A stretch of DNA of 64,000 bases from Rhynochetos jubatus (GCA_027574665.1 CM050648.1:139624175-139688174); one strand, 5' to 3'; shown: positions 24,216 to 37,692, counted from the stretch's first letter. Made by a program: numbers and translations. Notes: a model not told the origin generated them from the letters alone.

Positions 24216-27200
24216 TGACTATAAAAGGAGCCTGTATTAAATGCATGGGTTGGTAAGGAGCAATGGGCCTAAATGAAAAACAGGTTGTACACTGGAAAAA
24301 CTAATAATTAAGCACCAGTATTGCACTCAACCTTGTTAATGGGAAAAGAGGAAACACCAATAAAGCCCAAACCTTCCTGTGTAATAAACAGAACAATCGA
24401 ATATTCAGTTGAATAACCGCAATCGTTACAGTCTAATCCAAAAGTCATTATTAGTCCAGATCAAATTATTACAGAAATAATGCTTCTATACAGAAAAAAA
24501 AAATCTCTGTAGTGGTGGTAATAGTTAAATTTCTCATACACGCCCTTAGTTTCTACCCTTTTTTTCTGGTTTAACGTTCACTTCCAGTGTGCTTCTGGTC
24601 CTAAGGCTGTTGGGCTTAGCCTGGGGATAGAACATGCCATAGATGTGGTCTATTTAAAAAGACTCACCTGTAGTTACAAAGGTTGTGGAGCTTTCATTTC
24701 TGTAGATTCTGAACAGCTTGGTTTTAATTGGCATTTTGTTTTTTTCCAATAATGATGCTTGAGCTTTTCTGTTACGAGCACAAACTTGGAAACTCTACAC
24801 ATTTCTGCTCCTAGTTGTTGGTGAGCAGCTGTAAGAAACACAGAGACCTCTTAAGGAAAACTTAGCCAGGCTTTTTTGGTCAATATTTTCTGCTCATTTG
24901 AACATGGATCGCTTCAGTAATACCGCATTTGTTAGATTTGTCAGTCCAGCTGCTGCTTTGGGTGTGGGTGTGCAGGCTAACGGCGAAGCTCTCGCGCTGC
25001 AGAGCATGGGTAGCTGTACAGGGGTAATAGGGGGGCAGTTGGGAGATGAGGTGCAGTAGAGTACTTGAATCTTCTCAGTCAACCAGGGGTTGCCCAAGAG
25101 AAAGAGATGAAGGAGGAATGTTCTTCCTATCAGATATTGGGAATACAGCTTCAAATTCATTATTTCTTATGAGTTTCTTCACTTAGGAAGTTGCTTAAGG
25201 ATGAGCTTTACAGCACTGATCCTTTTCCGCTGTTCCTAGGCACCGAGGCTAAGCTAGGTCTTGTGGGTTCTTCTCCCAAAGGGAAACTTGAAAGAGATTT
25301 TCTATTTCCCTCCAACTTGGAGGCGTCTTCCTCAAGGAAGCTAAAATTTAACACAGCTGCAGAAGCTTATTTTTCACTTTGTTGACAGACTGTTTTCAGT
25401 TAAATTATTATTATTATTATTCCATATATATGGAATACATTTATTTTAACACATTTAAGGAGTATGTTTAATACTGTTGCTGCAGTAGCACTTGTTCATA
25501 ATGTGACCATTTTGTTTGCCTCTCCTTGCATCTTTGAACCAGCCGAAGAGCTGAGTAGGAGAATTTTTCAGGATTTCTGATATTCAGTGACATGAGTCTT
25601 CTGCACATCAACATTGGAAGCAGGCCAAAGGCTTGACTAGGCACGAAGGTGGGTGCGTTCAACTAACGGTTATTTTAATAGTGTAATTAGGAAAACCAAT
25701 GTTCTTTAATTTGTTTATGAAATTACGTAGATATAAAAGTTGTGCTTGGGGATAGACTTAGAACTGCTGCCTCTGTACAGTGGTAAATTTTCAAAACAGT
25801 AATCCTGAGAATTTAGAGGCAGCTGTAAGCAAAGTTTCATAATGCTGGTGTAATCTTTTTTTTTTAAAAAAGGAAAATCTCTTGCTGCAGCCTGATGGGC
25901 AATTACAGGCTTTTAAAAACAGGAGAGGGACTTCCTAAGGTGCTTCACTGAAGCAAGCAGCTGTCATTATAAAAACATAAAACAACCTACAGCCCCAACA
26001 GTAAATCTGGACTTCAGGAATATTGTTTTCTACTATCTAACTTCTCTTCTGGTTATAGCCTCAGCTAATACAAGTAGTCAAACGCTACCAGGGAATTTCA
26101 GCTCTGTAACGCCAGTCTAACTTCCAGCTGACCCGATGGATAGGCATGAGGCAAAATGACATACATATCTGGATGTTGTTACGGTTTTTGTAAACAGGGA
26201 AATATGATTTGGCTGAAACTTCTGAGTTGGACATAAAACTGACTGAAGACCCACATTCGTACAACAGTAATCACCATTTCTTTGGCAAAGCTAGAGGAAC
26301 ATCTGCGTGGAGGTTTGAATTAGTGCTGTGCAATGTTTAAAGTGGGTGAGGAAGAGCAGAGTACACTTAAAACGCTTAGAGGTGACATCAGTTTAGAAAC
26401 TGTTTTAAGTGAAGACATGTTCCAATATAATTTTTATTCTAATAATGGGAGAAGTCAACAAGGTTTAATTAAGTAAAGGTTAAGTGCAAAAGGCTGCACT
26501 TGGAAAGACAAATTAAATGCAAATGCCAGCTCGGGAATGCTTGTGTAAGCAGCTGTTCTCAATCTGAAGGCTTTTGCAGCCCTCAAAACAAAGGTGGATC
26601 AGCAATATGGGGTGATGTGAAAAATCCCAAATGCTATGGATGGCAGTGGTGATCGTGTTGTGTATAGTTTGGGGAGTATGTAGACATCGCCTCTAGCATA
26701 ATTAGAGAATCCTAAAAAAAAAAAAGGGGGGAGGGGGGCAACAACAAGAAAACCAACCACAGGAGAGTTTAGTCTGGAAAAGAAGGAGTTTGGGAATGAG
26801 CACAGCAGTCTTCCCAGTAAAGGTCTTTACAGCTTTGAAATATGTGTTTATGCAAATTGTGATTAATCATTCTCCATGTTCACTGAGGCAGAGCTATACA
26901 ATTTACAGTAACGTGAATTTACTTAATAAGAGATCTTTGCAGTTAACAGTTTGGCCTTACAACAAACAGCAGAGTCACTTTTACTGCAGGAATTCAAAAC
27001 AGTGTTGGAAAAACATCCGTCATGGGTGTTTGAGGTAGACCTAATCCTGCTTGGGAGACAGGAGATGGAATTGAGAACAACTTGAAGTTTATTCTAACCC
27101 TATACTTAAATGTATTCTATAACAGGACCCTATGCAGAGAGCTTCTATTCTCTCATCACACAGAGAAATGAAGTTCTTCAAATGACAGATATTTTATCCC

Positions 27201-28279
27201 TTCTTTTCTGGAACGTTTCATTTTTCAAGTTTATTCAGCTTCTGGAGTTGCCTGCTCGCGTTTTACAAAGCTTAGTGCATGGACCTGGGGTGAGGACCTG
27301 GCTCTCACACCCCATTTTCATCTTTATCCTCAGACCAGATTAATCCTGGTACTGGAATCCTTCCCTCCTCCATCCGTATGCAACCCAGTGCTTGGAAATG
27401 GGACTGTGAGAACTTCAGGAGCTGCAAGGGGTTGAGGAATGGACTAAAACTGTCTTGCTCTAGCACTCCAGGGCTGGGGTCAGTTTCTCTGTGCTGGTTT
27501 GGCAGCTATAGAAACATAAGCAAAGCAAAATGATGTTGCTACAGCTGGAGCTGTTAGGTTGTAACACACCAAACCGCGTCCTCTCCAGTCACTGAAACGT
27601 AAACCTGGGTGGTAAAGATGGATGCGAGGGCCAGCAATTAAGGGTTGTCAGAGAGCAGGAGTAACTTGCTTTTGTACGTGTGATTAAAAGTGAGGTCGCA
27701 CTTAAATCTCAGAGACCGGCCCAGTGCAACCTGTTGTGTGTCCAGGTGAGTTTTTGAGACAGGGCTGGGTGTCGGCAGAGCCCGCATGAGTGAGGGAGGG
27801 GTTGGCTGTCCTATTTCACACCCGCCGCTGACCGGGTCAAGGGAGTCCTGGGGACTCGTCAGAGGCGATGGCACAACGTTTTGGGAGACGGGGTGAAGCT
27901 GCTTACCCTCCCAAATCGGATTGTTCGGCGAAATTCGCGGGTCCCGCCTGTGCTGTGCACGAACCCGGCCGGAGCGCCCGGGGCCGCGGGGCGATGCGGC
28001 TCTCGCCGGGCCGGGCCGCCTTTCACGCCTCCCTCCCCCCGGCCTGTCCCGCAGCCCCCGCGCCCGGCCCGGGCAGCGCTCGCCGCACCCGCTGCTGCCG
28101 CCGCCGCGGGGAGAAGACAGCGCTGCTCCCTCCCGCAGCCCCGGGGGACCCCCGCCCGCCCTCCCTCCCCGCGCCGAGGCTGGGAGGCGCCGTGCGGGTC
28201 AGCGCAGCCCCCCCCTCCCCGCCTTGCCGCGGGGTTCCACCGCCATCGGGCGGCGAGCGCGGGAGGCTGGGCCGCGGCC

Positions 28280-28292
28280 ATGGCGAGCGACG
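28280..28292 (+). CDS. SYT16: probable SYT16 first coding exon, 13 nt (MASD plus one base)
   Basis: GCGGCCATGGCGAGC is a strong start context, and the ATG is followed after four codons by a consensus donor (G|GTGAGT). The position is right for SYT16, the gene that follows SNAPC1 on the same strand in vertebrates as I know them. The related SYT14 protein starts with a similar short MA-x-x-G sequence, which suits a first exon of this length and phase. SYT16 is an atypical synaptotagmin with two C2 domains, thought not to bind calcium and to act in membrane trafficking. None of the C2-coding exons is in the window. The assignment rests on synteny, CpG island and splice context, not on protein similarity, because four codons are too few. 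Another gene or a non-coding transcript is possible. Confidence 0.55.
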
Positions 28293-28625
28293 GTGAGTGC
28301 GGGCGGCGCCCGGCGCGGGGGCGGCCTCCCCGGGGAGGGTCTCAGGCACCTGCCGCCGGCCGCGCCCTTCCCCAGCGGGCGCTGGGGGCATGGGGTTCTC
28401 CCTCCCCGGGCCGAGGGAGCGGGGCGCTGAGGGCGAGCCGCGGGGGGACCGCCACGGCGGGGCGAAGCCGGGCCCTGCCCCTGGGGCCAGCGGGGACCCT
28501 CCGCAGTGAGGGCCGGGGCCGCGGGGCCCGGATGGGCGGGACAAGGGGGGTTGGGGAGTGTCCGGCCCCCTCCGTGAGGAGGCCGGGATGCGGGCCCGGG
28601 CACCGCCGGGATCTCGGAGGGGGGA

Positions 28626-28655
28626 TGGTGGTGGTCGTGGTGGTGGTGGTGGTGG
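28626..28655 (+). repeat. (GGT)n microsatellite
   Basis: About ten TGG/GGT units with one interruption (GGTCGT), inside the second CpG island and downstream of the putative first exon. Confidence 0.9.
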
Positions 28656-28749
28656 GTGTTGCCCGTGCCCTCCACACAGGAAGAGACGGGCAGGTGGGTG
28701 CACACACACGCGAATTTTAGGGAGAATAAAGGCAGAGGAAAGGCTGCTT

Positions 28750-31384
28750 TTAAGACGTGAATGAAGAACAGGTGCCTTTGTGGTTATGGGAGCCTTGTCT
28801 GTGTCTGAGAGAGTTGGGGTTTCTGACCACGCTATAGTACAAATGATTTAGGGATGGTTGCGGTCCGTTTTTGCTTGATGAGGTTGTTGCCCGATGACAC
28901 GTTCCACCCTTGCTTAGGTAGTGGCCATGGTAGTGGTGCTGCTGCGTGGAGGGCAGGTATTTCTGTTCCTATTTCAGATCGCAGCAGTGGTGTGTTAAAA
29001 CCCGAATTGCTGCTGTTAGCCATGGTCCTGGCAGTCTCCTGGTTTACTGTGAAACACCAACATCAACGCTTCCTGAAGATTGCTAGGTTGATTTTGCTAT
29101 ATTTTTTTGCCACATTGGGGGAATATAATCACGTGAGCCTTGAAGTGATGGCAGATAGCAGCTTATAAGATCTCAGGACAACATCCTAGGCTTCAGCTTT
29201 TAAAAAAGATTGGACTTAATGGGGAGTCTAATTTCTCTCTTCCTTTTGTCATACGGTGATGTTCACATGTGTTTGCTGTTCCTCGTTTTCTTTTGAGGCT
29301 GTGTCCCTAAGGAAGGGTCGTCTCAGGCAAGGCCCAGGCTGATGTGACATGGAGTCATGCTTCAAGGTGGCCTTAGGAGAACTAGGAACTGTCTTGGTTT
29401 GTTCGGAGTAATAGTATACTCCTACCTAGTAGAATCCGTCCCTTTGTTAGCTGGATGCTCAACGCAGAGATCCAAAAGCACCGATAGTGCTCAATGCATA
29501 GTTGAATTATCATTAGTTTATATTTTACAGCATTTTACAAATTAATAAAAATATTGTGGGTTGGCTTCTCACCTCTGTTTCTGCTGCACAAATATGAAGT
29601 GAATAACTGCACAATATTTAGATGTTAATTGTACAATAATTGGACGTTCTTCTACCCGAAAAGTCAGTGAAGCTATTGCTTTGTTCCTTGAACAAGAACA
29701 ACTGTCTCCACTAAATACTTACAAGAGGTATCATTTGTTTAATATAACTCTTCTGACAGGAGACTCAGTCTTTGGGCTGAGGTAGTCGGTGGGCAACTGA
29801 TTCAGGCGCAGCAACAGCTGAGCTCCTACCACCCTGGCCCTGTGCTGTCAGTCTGGGGTGTACAAGGCACTTGAATCAGCCGTGTGGACAGGCTCTCCCA
29901 GCCTGGGATTGTAGCAGGGGTGAGAAGAGCACCAAGTGAGATTTCATTTCATAGGCTGTAGCTCTGAGATCAGACCTGGGCGTCTAGAACACCGGTGTTC
30001 TTTCTAGTGAAGGGAAATGCGTGAACCGTTTACTAGAATTTTAACTTAGGCACATTATGCTCTTTTTTCTCTTAGAGAGAGAAAGAAAGAAAACTCAGAG
30101 CTGCAAACAGAATATTGAGCAACTACTTATGATGCTGTAAGTTAACTCCTCATAAGCTTAACAAATACGAGGGATGGGATACACCATGAAGTATGATCAG
30201 TGCATTGATCACTGCAATGGTGAAGTGTTGATACAATGATTTTACGTGTAAGAAGGCAGCCTGGAGGCATATGTATTGTCTTGCGGTTCAGCTACTGAAG
30301 CTTTAGTGTGGATCATCCTTTCCCAACCTGCTTTTAGCCGAGCCTTGCTTGAGAAAGTTGGAAATGTTTGTGCTTTGTTGGTTGCTGTTCCTTGTGGTTC
30401 CTTCATGCATTGCTGTCCTGGGGCTGCTCCTGCCTCTCACTGGTGCCGCAGTGAGACCCAAGCTAATAAACCCTGCTAAACTCATCTGACTTGGTCCAGA
30501 GTCACTGGAGTGTCTTCGCGGCTTGCTGTTTGGTGTGCCTCTCCAGATCTGCCCAACTTCTTTTTTTCCGCCCCGCTCTGCATCTCAGCCTCAGTCATCT
30601 TGTCTTGTAGAGCTGAGATACTTGCTCTAGGGTGTCCTGCTTTCAAGGCTACCCGTGCCTTTTGCGTTCATTAAGTTACTTGGTGGCTTGCAATATCTAA
30701 TCTTGGTAAGCACGTTAACGGTTAATTCCTTATCTATTTGAAAATTACTAGATGTTTTGATGGAGGAATAATAACCTGAAATAAAAAAGATCATAAAGAA
30801 ACCTATTATTAAAATTAATAAGCTGACATTCCTTGGACTTGGTGTACTTGTATTAAATTCCACTCAGCTACAAACTATGATTTTTATGAAGTGGTCAAAT
30901 CTGGGTTGTTTAGTTTATATCCAACAGATACCTCAGCAGATGCCAACCCTGCCTGTGCTTGCATGGAGCAGCAGCACCATCGGCAGCACTGGGGGTTCTT
31001 CTCATCTGGGGAGCTTTGGGAGGAGCAGGGGCATCCTGGTAGCTCAGGTAGTGTCAACTGCTGTCCTTGTATCAGAGCTGCTCCTCAGAGAAGGGAATAA
31101 CAGCCAGAGCGTCTGTCTTCCTCTGTGATTCTGGGCTGACAGAAGAGGTGGGGGTGATGACTTGAGGCGATCAGAAATATGTGTTACCGCAGTCTACTCT
31201 GATTTTTATTGTTAAATAATTCATTGTTCCTGCTGGCTGAAGGATCAGAAGTGAGGGAGGTTTGGTATCCAGTAACTTTGGCTTCAACCCAATTTGAAAG
31301 GAGTACAGCCGGGACACAGTTCAGGTCAGTGCTGAAGAGAACTGTGGGTCATTTGAATACATGCCTAATGGTGGTAAAGACGCA
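28750..31384. other. non-coding stretch before the long CR1 copy
   Basis: Unique-looking DNA of average composition. Open frames such as 28854-29168 lack domains. I recognise no repeats or RNA genes here. Confidence 0.6.
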
Positions 31385-33267
31385 GGAGCAGGCAGTCCCC
31401 ATGTGCTGAAGGATGGGCAAGTGGGAAAGACAACCAGCCTGGCTCAACAGAGAGCTTTGGCTGGAACTCAGGGAAAAAAGGAGAGTTCATGACCTTTGGA
31501 AGAAGGGGTAGGCAACTCAGGAAGACCACAAGGATGTCGTGAGGTTATGCAGGGAGAAAATTAGAAGGACCAAAGCCGAACTAGAACTTAATCTGGCTAC
31601 TGCTATAAAAGACAATGAAAATGTTTTTATAAATACTTTTATAAATACGTTAGGGTTAAGGAGAATCTCCATCCTTTATTGGATGCAGGGTGCAGGGGAA
31701 ATCATGACAAAGAATGAGGAAAAGGATGAGGTACTTTATGCCTTCTTTGCCTCAGTCTTTAATAGTAAGTTCTTGGGCTACCCAGCCCCCTAAGCTGGAA
31801 GACAGTGATGGGGAGCAGAATGAAGCCCCCATAATCCAAGGGGAAATGGTTAGTGACCTGCTGCACCATTTAGACACACACAAGTCCACGGGCCAGATGG
31901 GATCCACCCAAGGGCGCTGAGGGAGCTGGCAAAGAGCTCACCAAGACACTTTCCATCATTTATCAGCAGTCCTGGCTAACCAGGGAGGTTGACTGGAGGT
32001 TAGCCAATGTGATGACCATTTACAAGAAGGGGTGTAAGGGAGATCTGGGGAATTAAAGGCCTGTCAGGACAACCGGGTGATCAGGCCCAGTTGGCATGGG
32101 TTTATGAAAGACAGGTCCTGCTTGACTAACCTGATCTCCTTCTGTGACAAGGTGACCCACCTAGTGGGTGAGGGAAAGGCTGTGGATGGTGTCTGCCTGG
32201 ACTTTAGTAAAGCCTTTGATACTGTTTCTCATAGCATTCTCCTGGAGCAACTGGCTGCTCATGGCTTGGATGGCTGGGCCCAAAGAGTGGTGGTGAATGG
32301 AGTTAAGTCCTGTTGGCAGCCGGGCTCAAGTGGTGTTCCCCAGGGCCAGTTCTGGAGCCAGTTCTGTTTAATGTCTGTATCAGTGATCTGGATGAGGGGA
32401 TCGAGTGCACCCTCAGTAGGTTTGCAGCCAACACCGAGCTGGGCAGGAGCGTTGGTCTGCCTGAGGGCAGGAAGGCTCTGCAGAGGGATCTGGACAGGCT
32501 GGATCGATGGGCCAAGGCCAAGTGCTGGGTCCTGCACTTGGGCCACAACAACCCCCTGCAGTGCTACAGGCTTGAGGATGAGGGGCTGGAAAGCTGCCTG
32601 GCAGAAATGGACCTGGGGGTGTTGGTTGACAGTGGCTGAATATGAGCCAGCGTGTGCCCAGGTGGCCAAGAAGGCCAATGGCATCCTGGCCTGCATCAGG
32701 ACCAGTGTGGCCAGTAGGACCAGGGCATGGATTGGCCCCCTGTACTGCTGAGGCCACACCTCGAATCCTGAGTTCAGTTTTGGGCCCCTCACTCCGAGAA
32801 AGACACTGAGGGGCTGGAGCGTGTCCAGAGAAGGGAATGGAGCTGGGGAAGGGTCTGGAGCACAATTCCTATGAGGAGCAGCTGAGGGAGCTGGGGGGGT
32901 TCAGCCTGGGGAAGGGGAGGCTCAGGAGAGACCTTATCGCTCTCTACAGCTGCCTGAAAGGAGGGTGCAGAGAGGTGGGGGTGGGTCTCTTCTCCGATGT
33001 GACCAGTGATAAGAAAAGAGGAAATGGCCTTAAGTTCTGCTAGGGGAGGTTTGGATTGGATATTAGGGAAAAATTCTTCATTAAAAGGTTTATCAAGCAT
33101 TGGGACAGGGTGCCCAGGGAGGTGATGGAGTCACCATCCCTGGAGGTGAGACATGTAGACGTGGTGCTCAGGGCCATGGTTTAATGATGGACTCGGCAGT
33201 GTTTAACTGTTGGACGTGATGATCTTAAAGGTCTTTTCCAACCTAAATGGTTTTATGAATCTATGAT
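31385..33267 (+). mobile_element. CR1 LINE, long copy with degraded ORF2 and intact 3' end
   Basis: About 1.9 kb of a chicken-repeat-1 non-LTR retrotransposon on the plus strand. It begins (approximate 5' edge) in the region between endonuclease and reverse transcriptase, runs through the reverse transcriptase and C-terminal part, and ends at the family's 3' region (AAGGTCTTTTCCAACCTAAA, then TTTATGAATCTATGATAT at 33250-33267). The best open piece, 32077-32751, shows the fingers and palm sequence GFMKDRSCLTNLISF and VCLDFSKAFDTVSHSILL, where LDFSKAFD carries the first catalytic aspartate. The reading frame is broken: ORF pieces shift at least near 32310, where GVPQG continues in a different frame, and a segment is missing near 32055-32075. 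At the second catalytic site the family's FADD reads FAANT, so a key aspartate is lost. The element is dead. It is 5'-truncated and lacks the endonuclease. Confidence 0.95.
32077..32751 (+). pseudogene. CR1 ORF2 reverse transcriptase remnant
   Basis: The longest open part of the degraded CR1 ORF2. The first 75 residues match CR1 reverse transcriptase (LDFSKAFDTVSHSIL). From about 32310 the frame is wrong, and the true continuation lies in the frame of 32313-32639 ([21 protein letters not shown]). Deletions and frameshifts make it non-functional. It is part of the transposon and not a host gene. Confidence 0.92.
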
Positions 33268-36200
33268 ATCTTCATGGTATTAAGTACATTCTGTATATTT
33301 TAATATTAAAATTCTCCCAAGAGAATATATTTTAAAAAGGGGATATACATGTGACTATTCAGAGCAGTTTTTAAATACTGGAAATATATTTGCTTTCATT
33401 TGAAAGTTCATGTAATTGTGTCTGGGTTTCGTTTTTCCTGGCTTAAGATGTGTGGAGAAACTAACAGTGTTACTGGGATGCCCAAGTTCTCTACCACAGG
33501 TCTGTGGCATCGAGGCTTGACCACATTTCGCATCAGCAACCCTGTCCATTGCGTGGATGCGTGCTGGCTGTATTGCACCCAAAGGCAACTTCACTCAGCT
33601 GAAGATCATTTGAACAGTCTCTTAAGTAAACAATCTATACATATTTGTTTATATCACTTCATGTACATGGGTATCATGGTGACGTAATGTGGCACTAATA
33701 CTTACTAGTGCAGTAACAAGATCCCAGGCACAGTAACTGAATCCTGAGTGAATTATTCCCTGTAACGAAGGTGCGAGGAAGGGGATGCTGGTCTGGTATA
33801 GCAATCCAGAGGGGGATACTCTTGCTCTCTTGGCTCTTAAGATCCTTGTTAATGTGAAAATACAGGCAAGACTGGTAGATGCTTCTTTAAAGAAATAAGT
33901 GAATAAACTGCCAACAACAATCTTGTTGATTAGCTTCCCATGTCTGTCTGGATGGCATGAAGATATGGGTCTTCAATTTTTATGGTGCTGGTAGGAACTA
34001 GCATGCCTGGAGCACAGTCTGGGAAGATACATACCTATTGCAGCTCAGCGTCTCTCAGGTGCAGGTAAAACTGTTTTGTTGCAGGGATGAGCCCTCAGTA
34101 CTGTGTTTTCTCAGGGCGTCATGGCAGTGAGCTCTGCTGCCGTTAACATATGGTCCGGGGTTGTTCAGGGAGGAAGGAGCCTGGAAGAGTTGTTCTGATG
34201 ACATGTCGTGGTGGCTGGTGTCCCTCCTCAGGCCACGTCTCAGCTGCCCCTGTGGGCCAGTTTCCCTAGGAAATTGCCTTCTGCACCTGGATGCTTGATG
34301 CCTGACTGCAAAATTGCATATAACTGAGGAAGACTTTCTTGAGCACCGCCACACTGGTGCGCATGAAAAAGCTGCTATTGGAAAATAATTAGAGCTGTTA
34401 GATTCTTCTATTATCTTTTTGTGTGTTACCTCTCTTGTATCACTTTGATGTAGCATTGCTTAAATTCTTGCCAATAATAGACCTGCGCCACATCTGGCTG
34501 TGTTGAAAGCAAATCTTGAAAAATGCCTGGTTTGTGCAAAATATTAATTGCAATTGTATGTTCTTCTCTAAATCCGTGAAACGATTACTTTTATAAAGAG
34601 CTTGTATTTGTGCTTATGCACTTGTCCCCATGAGAAAACATTCAAATGCAGTCAAGACTTCAAAATAGCTTGCAAAATAAATTGGAGAACACTTTAAATC
34701 TGTTTCCTTCCTGTTTCGATTCAAGCTGAGGTATTCTCCAGGGACGCTGCCTCTGAGGAGAGCTTGTTTGGGGCATTATTATTCACAAAGATAGGCAACT
34801 TTATATGCCTAGGAGGGGAGGATGGGGAGTGCTTCAGCTGAAGAACTGTTGCAGTAGGCAGTGCTCCTTCTTTGACAAAATAAAAGCTGAAGAGCTTGTG
34901 GACCCTAGAGCCGGGCTTTTAAAAAGTATTTTTACAGGTTTGAAGACACAAGTGAGGTACCAAACCAAACATTTTCAAGCATGTAGGACACCTTAAATCA
35001 AATCAGGCCCTGGAGCCTTGCTGCTAATGACTGTAGCACTGATTAGTATGCTTAGGTCACCGTGAAGTGGGTCCCATTTAGTGCAGACAGGCAATTCAGA
35101 GGAAGTCTTGTGAGTCTGGTGGTGTGTCCGTGGATGTGCTGGGACCCGTGCTGGAAACACTGCAGCAGCAAGAGCACTGTCAACTGTGCCAGGGTTTGTA
35201 AAATGAAGCGCCATGGCTTGCCTTTGCTCTGAGTAATGACGCCCGTGCTCCCTGAGGGACCCATCTGCAGTAGTCTGTAACGTTTATTACGGGTTACTTT
35301 CTTGAAGTGTTCTTTTGGTTCCAGTGCACATGGGAAACAAGTGTGTACCATCTGGCTGGTTATGTCCTTCCGTGATGCTGCTCAGCTGTAGAGATGACTC
35401 TTATGTAAATAGGAGTAGTCATAATTACCAGGGGAGGTTATCTAAAACCATCAGGTGGCTTTATTTTGAAAAGCAGCCTCTTATGTGCCTTAGATAGGTT
35501 GACATCATGATTGGTGGGGTTAAATACTCATTAAGGAGACCCTGTGTTCGCTTTCCATTTGTATGATCTATTGCTGATTGCTCTGATTGTGCACTGAGAA
35601 AGTTGGATCTATTATTCAGTGAGGGCGTGAGTCTCATCTGTCTCAGGGCTGCGAAGGCACTAACTCTACAGACTGGTGCAGTTAGTTGCTGTTTAGGCAC
35701 TGAGACTTTGTGCTGACTGTTCTACATGTAGTGTTGGGAGATGAATTCCTGCTCAAAGGAGGCTATATTTGTCAACCATTTATCTGATATGGATGTCCTC
35801 AACCTATTGCAGTGGCTGTAAACAATTCAGATTAAGCATGTGTTAATCAGCCACGGACACTACGTTAACTGGGCTATCTGGAATGGACTTCTTGGATATC
35901 TTCCTTTTTAAGTGTAAGTTGGACTGGTTTTGGGTTGAAGGGTTAAATGAGTGGGTAAACAGTTGGTTAAAATTGCCAACACAATGTTGTCCATCAGGAG
36001 TGTGACCTGCTGCAGGACTCGGTGAAGCTATGAAAAGTGGTGTTTGTGGCAGACATCTCAGTGGGTATGATGAAGACAAGATGCCATTTGTCCTGAGAAG
36101 AGCAGCTCACAGCAATCGAAATGGAAAAGACCAGGAAGGCAGTTGAAAGAGTATAGGTAGTTTGCAAAGAGCATGTCTATACAGACATTGTACCAAAACT

Positions 36201-37689
36201 TGGATACTTCCTCTGCGTGAGACCCCAGAGCAGGCTCTGAGATGTGAAGTCCTGGTTCTGGGCCAAACAAAATTGGAAACTGTGCTTTTAGCCATGTTGA
36301 GATTTCAGCTGTTTCCCAAGATGTACAGCAAAGAGCACTGGAAAGGCATTGCCAAGATCTAGTGTGCATGGAAAGATAGGCCTGGAGTAGAGGCAGAGCT
36401 GTGGGTCGTGAACAAAAAGTAGAGGCTGAGACTGGAAGTAAGGTAGAACGGAGAAAAAGAACAGGCATCCCGGGAGGCTCAGGGAGATGGGGAGAGCCTA
36501 GAGGAGGGTGGGAAGATCATGAAAAGGAACAGTTGGAGGTGTGAAAGGAGGGTTGCATAAGCCAAGAGAGAGTATGAGTTCAAGAACAAAGTGCATGATT
36601 GCATCAGAAGCAACTGACAGGTTGAGAAGGACGTAGACAGTGGTGGCCAAAGAAAGGGTATTGGAAAGGTACCATGGAGCCCACTCTCCATGCGCAAACA
36701 CAAAATTACACTTATTCCTTCCTCTGCTTGTGGGATCACAGCTGCATTGCATGCACGTGTGGAACAGCTGGATGGCATCTTTTCATTAACACAGTCCTGA
36801 TTTCTGGTTTGGAATAAATTGTATAATGCTGCCTGGTGAAAGCTCCTAAGGAGAGTGCAGGGGGTTCGAGTAGCACTGGGGAGGAGTGGAGATGAAATGG
36901 GATGGGTTTATGTTCTTTCTTAGGGTACCTCTCACCATTCCGACCTCTCCATTTCGCAAGCGCGTGCAGGAGGCACGGCTGGGACTTGTGCTGGGCATCA
37001 GTCACTGCTCTGCTGCTGACTTCTTCAGAGACCATGGCATTGTGCTTCCCTTCACCTGTTTCTCTTTGGTGTTTCTGCAGTGCTCTGTAATGAAACGTGT
37101 TAGGTATAGGCTAGTTATTATTATTACCTACATTATTATTATTAAGCTGTTGTGGCTCAAATGAACAAGATACTGAGTGCCTCCAATGAGACAGGGGTCA
37201 GTCTTAGTTAGCCTTCATTAGCTTTGACAGGGTTTGAAAGCATCTGGGAACTTGCACATAGTACATATCCCTGCAGCCGGCAGATGTTTTCAGATGGCTG
37301 TTATTTTAAAACCCCACAATTTTGCAGATACCAAAGCTACTTATTTTGCTAAAAAAAAAAAAAAGCTTTGCAACACTTAAGCACTTCTTATGAAAATGTG
37401 GAAAATCAGAATGTGGTTTACATCTCTGAAGTATCTATAGAGCATATCCAGATAATAATGTGTAAAAAAAAAAAAAAAAATCCCCCAAATGTCTCCCATC
37501 ACATCATCCTAAGAACCAAATGCTTGTGCAGTTGAAACACAAATGGTGACTGAACCAAAACCCGGTAGTTTTTACACAGATCTACTCAGCCCTTCATGGT
37601 ATCTCACTGTGATTGAAAGAAAAGAGCTTTTTAAAAGAATTTATTTTTCTTTGGTGTGATACATTCAGTTTTCCTAAGCATGAGCTCTT

Positions 37690-37692
<3 letters not shown>
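33268..37692. other. non-coding stretch after the long CR1 copy
   Basis: Mixed-composition DNA without recognised exons or repeat families. Two A runs occur, near 37351-37364 and at 37464-37480. The open frames at 34055-34456 and 36058-36468 (both minus) show no domain or splice context. Confidence 0.6.
37464..37480 (+). repeat. poly(A) run, 17 bases
   Basis: An uninterrupted A run with no recognisable retrotransposon body upstream. Confidence 0.85.

Larger units (their letters stand above)
23461..27849. other. SNAPC1-SYT16 intergenic region
   Basis: Mostly AT-rich, apparently single-copy DNA. It includes an extremely AT-rich block (about 23840-23945), a diverged tandem duplication (24043-24215), a short A/G-rich simple tract near 26713-26740, and GC content rising from about 27650 toward the next CpG island. 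No coding gene is recognised. Confidence 0.7.
27850..28720. promoter_or_regulatory. SYT16: second CpG island, probable SYT16 promoter
   Basis: A sharp shift to GC-rich, CpG-dense DNA, strongest from about 27920 to 28610. It surrounds a plausible first coding exon with a strong Kozak ATG and a consensus donor, so it should be the promoter of a plus-strand gene. Overlapping long open frames on both strands (up to 279 codons) are composition artefacts. The edges are judged by eye. Confidence 0.82.

Noticed and set aside
27859..28720. Open frames up to 279 codons on both strands of the second CpG island
   Set aside because: Same composition effect. The frames are Pro/Arg/Gly-rich, mutually overlapping and without domains. 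Only the 13-nt exon has start and donor context.
32259..32865. Minus-strand frames of 177 and 150 codons
   Set aside because: They are antisense shadows of the CR1 reverse transcriptase sequence.
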